Source of the DNA: an uncultured Clostridia bacterium
Lineage (GTDB): Bacteria; Bacillota; Clostridia; Christensenellales; Borkfalkiaceae
Reading direction: 5' to 3'
DNA length: 51,791 nt
Assembly: GCA_944354265.1 (NCBI GenBank)
Contig: CALVPX010000008.1
Span: 1 to 51,791, forward strand
This document shows positions 49,943-51,791 of this stretch, piece by piece. The translations under genes and the position numbers were made by a program. The notes beneath the pieces are model-generated. The model was not told where the DNA came from. It saw only the letters and a list, made by a program, of their open reading frames with translations, and did not search any database. Position 1 is the first letter of the stretch; each line of letters opens with the position of its first letter.

Positions 49943-50890
49943 TTATGTGTAATTTTTCCTGTATTTGTGCGGCGTGCAGCCATAGGTCCTTAAAAAGATG
50001 CGGTAAAAGTAGCTGTGGTTTTCATATCCCACGGCGCGGATTATCTCCTCAACGCCGAGCGCGGTGGTGCGCAACATCTCCTCCGCGGCGGCAAGCCTCT
50101 GTTCCTGCAGCATGGTCTGAAAGGTTTTGCCGAACAGGCCTTTTATGCTGCGCGAAAGATATGCCGCGGTATACCCAAGCTTGTCCGCAAGCTCGCTCAG
50201 CGTTGCCGTCGGGTATCTCTGCTGAATGTACTCAAGCACAGCCCGCTTGAGCCTTGCCTCGGGCGAGGCCACTACCAACGTGTCGGAAAGAGTGTCGCGG
50301 TAGTATGCAAGGTAGGTAAACAGCAGCGAGACAAGCCCCGCATATATGTCCTGCGTGCGGTTGACTATGGCATATATCAGGTTGTCCATAAGGTTGCGTA
50401 TGGGGAAGTTGTCCTTAGTGCGGAAGAACAGATACTGCGCCTCGCCCGCGTCGTCAAAATTGTTGGCAATAAATCCGCTCATTACGGGGTTGTTTGCCAC
50501 GCGTGGAAAAATTATCTGCAAAAAGGGCGTGGACAGTATAAAGTTAATGCCTATGTCCTCCATGCCCGCACGCTTTATGGAGTGCCTTGCATGGCGGTTG
50601 AGGAAAATTATGTCGCCCCGCTCAAGCGTAATGCACTCTTTGCCTATCACATGCGAAATTTTTCCCGCGTACACATACATGAATTCCATGTAGTCGTGCC
50701 CGTGCTCGGGGAAGTCCACAAACCTCGTGTGCAGGCGCAAATCCAATTCCCTGCCCTCAAGCAGCTTAACGCTGTTTACTATAAACCGCTCAGAGAACGA
50801 GTAGTCGTCCCTGTTTACGCTCTGACCGCGCAGAATTGTCCTCTCCTCGTCGGTCAGCTTGGTCAGGTTTTCAATAATTTTCGCGTCCAT
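49943..50890 (-). CDS. AraC family transcriptional regulator
   Basis: A 315-aa protein. An N-terminal cupin-type sensor (FPEHGHDYMEFMYVYAGKISHVI, ITLERGDIIFLNRHARHSI) binds a small ligand. The C-terminal double helix-turn-helix lies at about 215-315 (TLSELADKLGYTAAYLSRSIKGLF and IIRAVGYENHSYFYRIFLR, ending GCTPHKYRKN). It diverges from a rhamnulokinase gene, so it probably controls rhamnose use (inference). The promoter -10 box ends six bases before the ATG, so the message is predicted to be leaderless. No alternative downstream start fits the family N-terminus. Confidence 0.93.
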   Translation of the reverse strand: MDAKIIENLTKLTDEERTILRGQSVNRDDYSFSERFIVNSVKLLEGRELDLRLHTRFVDFPEHGHDYMEFMYVYAGKISHVIGKECITLERGDIIFLNRHARHSIKRAGMEDIGINFILSTPFLQIIFPRVANNPVMSGFIANNFDDAGEAQYLFFRTKDNFPIRNLMDNLIYAIVNRTQDIYAGLVSLLFTYLAYYRDTLSDTLVVASPEARLKRAVLEYIQQRYPTATLSELADKLGYTAAYLSRSIKGLFGKTFQTMLQEQRLAAAEEMLRTTALGVEEIIRAVGYENHSYFYRIFLRTYGCTPHKYRKNYT

Positions 50891-50896
50891 GACTGT

Positions 50897-50925
50897 ATTA
50901 TAACATGCCCCGCTGAAAAAATCAA
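50897..50925 (-). promoter_or_regulatory. Promoter of the AraC gene, predicted leaderless
   Basis: On the minus strand, TTGATT (50920-50925), 17 bp and TATAAT (50897-50902), then only ACAGTC before the ATG. Confidence 0.65.
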
Positions 50926-50984
50926 ATAAGGACAGTATTTTGCAAAAATTAAGTCCTTGTTTTATATATTTAAGGTGATATAAT
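50926..50984 (+). promoter_or_regulatory. rhaB promoter and candidate AraC operator
   Basis: TTGTTT (50957-50962), 16 bp and TATAAT (50979-50984). Between the two divergent promoters lies an inverted repeat, AAGGAC...GTCCTT (about 50928-50958), which could be a regulator site. Confidence 0.5.
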
Positions 50985-51009
50985 GAGTGGTGTTAAGGCA
51001 AAGAAGACC

Positions 51010-51791
51010 ATGAAAAATTATTACCTTGCAATAGATATAGGTGCCTCGTCGGGTCGCCACATCGTCGGTTGGGAAGAGGACGGGAAGATTGTAACCGACG
51101 AGGTATTCCGCTTTCCCAACGGCACAAAAAACAGCGGCGGCCACCTTGTGTGGAATGTCGATTGTCTGTTCAAAAACGTAAAGCTCGGCATAAAGCGCGC
51201 CCTCAAAAAGTATCCCGAAATCCGCTCGCTTGCCATAGATACATGGGCGGTGGACTATGTTATAATAAACGGGGACAAACCGTTCATGCCCTGCCTCTCG
51301 TACAGGGATAGCCGCACGGAGGCAGTCATTGACGAGGTGCATGGCATAGTGCCCTTTGAAGAGCTGTATAAAAGAACGGGCATTCAGTTTCAGCCGTTCA
51401 ACACAATATATCAGCTGTATGAGGATAAAAAACGCGGCAGGCTGTACGCTGCCACCGACTTTTTAATGATTCCCGAATATCTCAATTATCTTTTGACGGG
51501 CGTCATAAAAAAGGAATACACCAACGCCACCACTACGGGACTCTTGAACGCCGAAACGGGCGATTGGTGCGGGGATATCATCGAATTACTCGGTTTCCCG
51601 AAGGAAATGTTCGGTAAACTCTATGCTCCCGGCGAAAGTGTGGGAAAGTTAAAGAGTGAAGTCGCCGCCGAGGTGGGAGGGCAGATTGAAGTAGTTTTGT
51701 GCGCCTCACACGACACGGCGAGCGCGGTGGAGGGAATTCCCATGAACGGCAATCAGCCGTATATCTCCTCGGGTACATGGTCGCTTTTGGG
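51010..51791 (+). CDS. rhaB: Rhamnulokinase, cut by the window edge
   Basis: At least 260 codons with no stop before the edge. The start at 51010 (MKNYYLAIDIGASSGRH) fits the family; an earlier in-frame ATG at 50983 lies within the predicted -10 box and is unlikely. FGGY kinase features: the phosphate-binding IDIGASSGRH, LAIDTWAVDY, CLSYRDSR (the R of the rhamnulokinase group) and SHDTASAVEGIP, then SGTWSLLG at the edge. It phosphorylates L-rhamnulose in rhamnose catabolism. The C-terminal ATPase half is outside the window. Isomerase and aldolase genes would be expected to follow. Confidence 0.93.
   Translation, partial: MKNYYLAIDIGASSGRHIVGWEEDGKIVTDEVFRFPNGTKNSGGHLVWNVDCLFKNVKLGIKRALKKYPEIRSLAIDTWAVDYVIINGDKPFMPCLSYRDSRTEAVIDEVHGIVPFEELYKRTGIQFQPFNTIYQLYEDKKRGRLYAATDFLMIPEYLNYLLTGVIKKEYTNATTTGLLNAETGDWCGDIIELLGFPKEMFGKLYAPGESVGKLKSEVAAEVGGQIEVVLCASHDTASAVEGIPMNGNQPYISSGTWSLL

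Overview
The window looks like a chromosomal segment of an uncultured, probably gut-dwelling Clostridia-type Bacillota. The signs are strong Shine-Dalgarno sequences, sigma-A-like promoters (TTGANN, 16-17 bp, TATAAT), CdaA/ComEC/HolA/HelD-type genes, lipobox lipoproteins and LacI- and AraC-controlled sugar loci. I cannot place it below class from sequence alone. No rRNA, tRNA, CRISPR array, prophage or transposase gene is visible. Most genes are housekeeping genes that differ little from their families; the unusual material lies in a few divergent proteins, two regulatory regions and many small intergenic repeats.

Layout. 1-3190: a repeat block, an EF-G paralogue with altered GTPase motifs (minus strand) and a divergent small lipoprotein. 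3572-7814: lepA, a short O6-alkylguanine transferase-like protein, hemW and a GNAT acetyltransferase. 7901-9453: a minus-strand lipoprotein and a membrane-anchored hypothetical. 9531-13223: guaA, a PPC-domain protein, a SpoU methyltransferase and inorganic pyrophosphatase. 13821-19093: a HelD-like helicase, a GT8 glycosyltransferase and an ABC exporter (ATPase plus permease). 19753-28467: a tightly spaced group of a 1878-aa DUF4011-type helicase, ComEC and HolA. 28659-32280: cdaA, a 38-aa remnant-like CdaR microprotein, DUF1015 and aspartate kinase. 32417-34059: a flavin-binding PNPOx-like protein and a GT2 glycosyltransferase.

34596-47385 is a starch/maltodextrin island. It has a HAD phosphatase and pullulanase, a LacI regulator divergent from malQ, a solute-binding lipoprotein, two permeases, an extracellular amylase lipoprotein and an ABC ATPase with a roughly 260-aa C-terminal extension. 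The amylase and binding protein would work at the cell surface; MalFG and the ATPase import maltodextrins; pullulanase and MalQ process them in the cytoplasm. Nearly identical promoter/operator blocks precede the HAD-pullulanase operon and malQ, so both are probably repressed by the local LacI protein. A 309-bp stem-rich leader precedes malE. 47769-49875 is uracil uptake and salvage (uraA-upp). 49943 to the right edge is an AraC regulator divergent from a truncated rhamnulokinase gene.

The gaps between genes are filled with several families of short imperfect palindromes (core ends GTCAT...GAC, and a CCCCCCTTGTGTAAAGGGG type). They occur as mosaics and inverted pairs, and one composite arrangement is found about 19 kb apart. 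The observations I would follow first are the helicase-comEC-holA cluster with apparently inactivated enzymatic domains, the CdaR microprotein, the extended sugar-ABC ATPase, the shared pul/malQ operator and the malE leader RNA.
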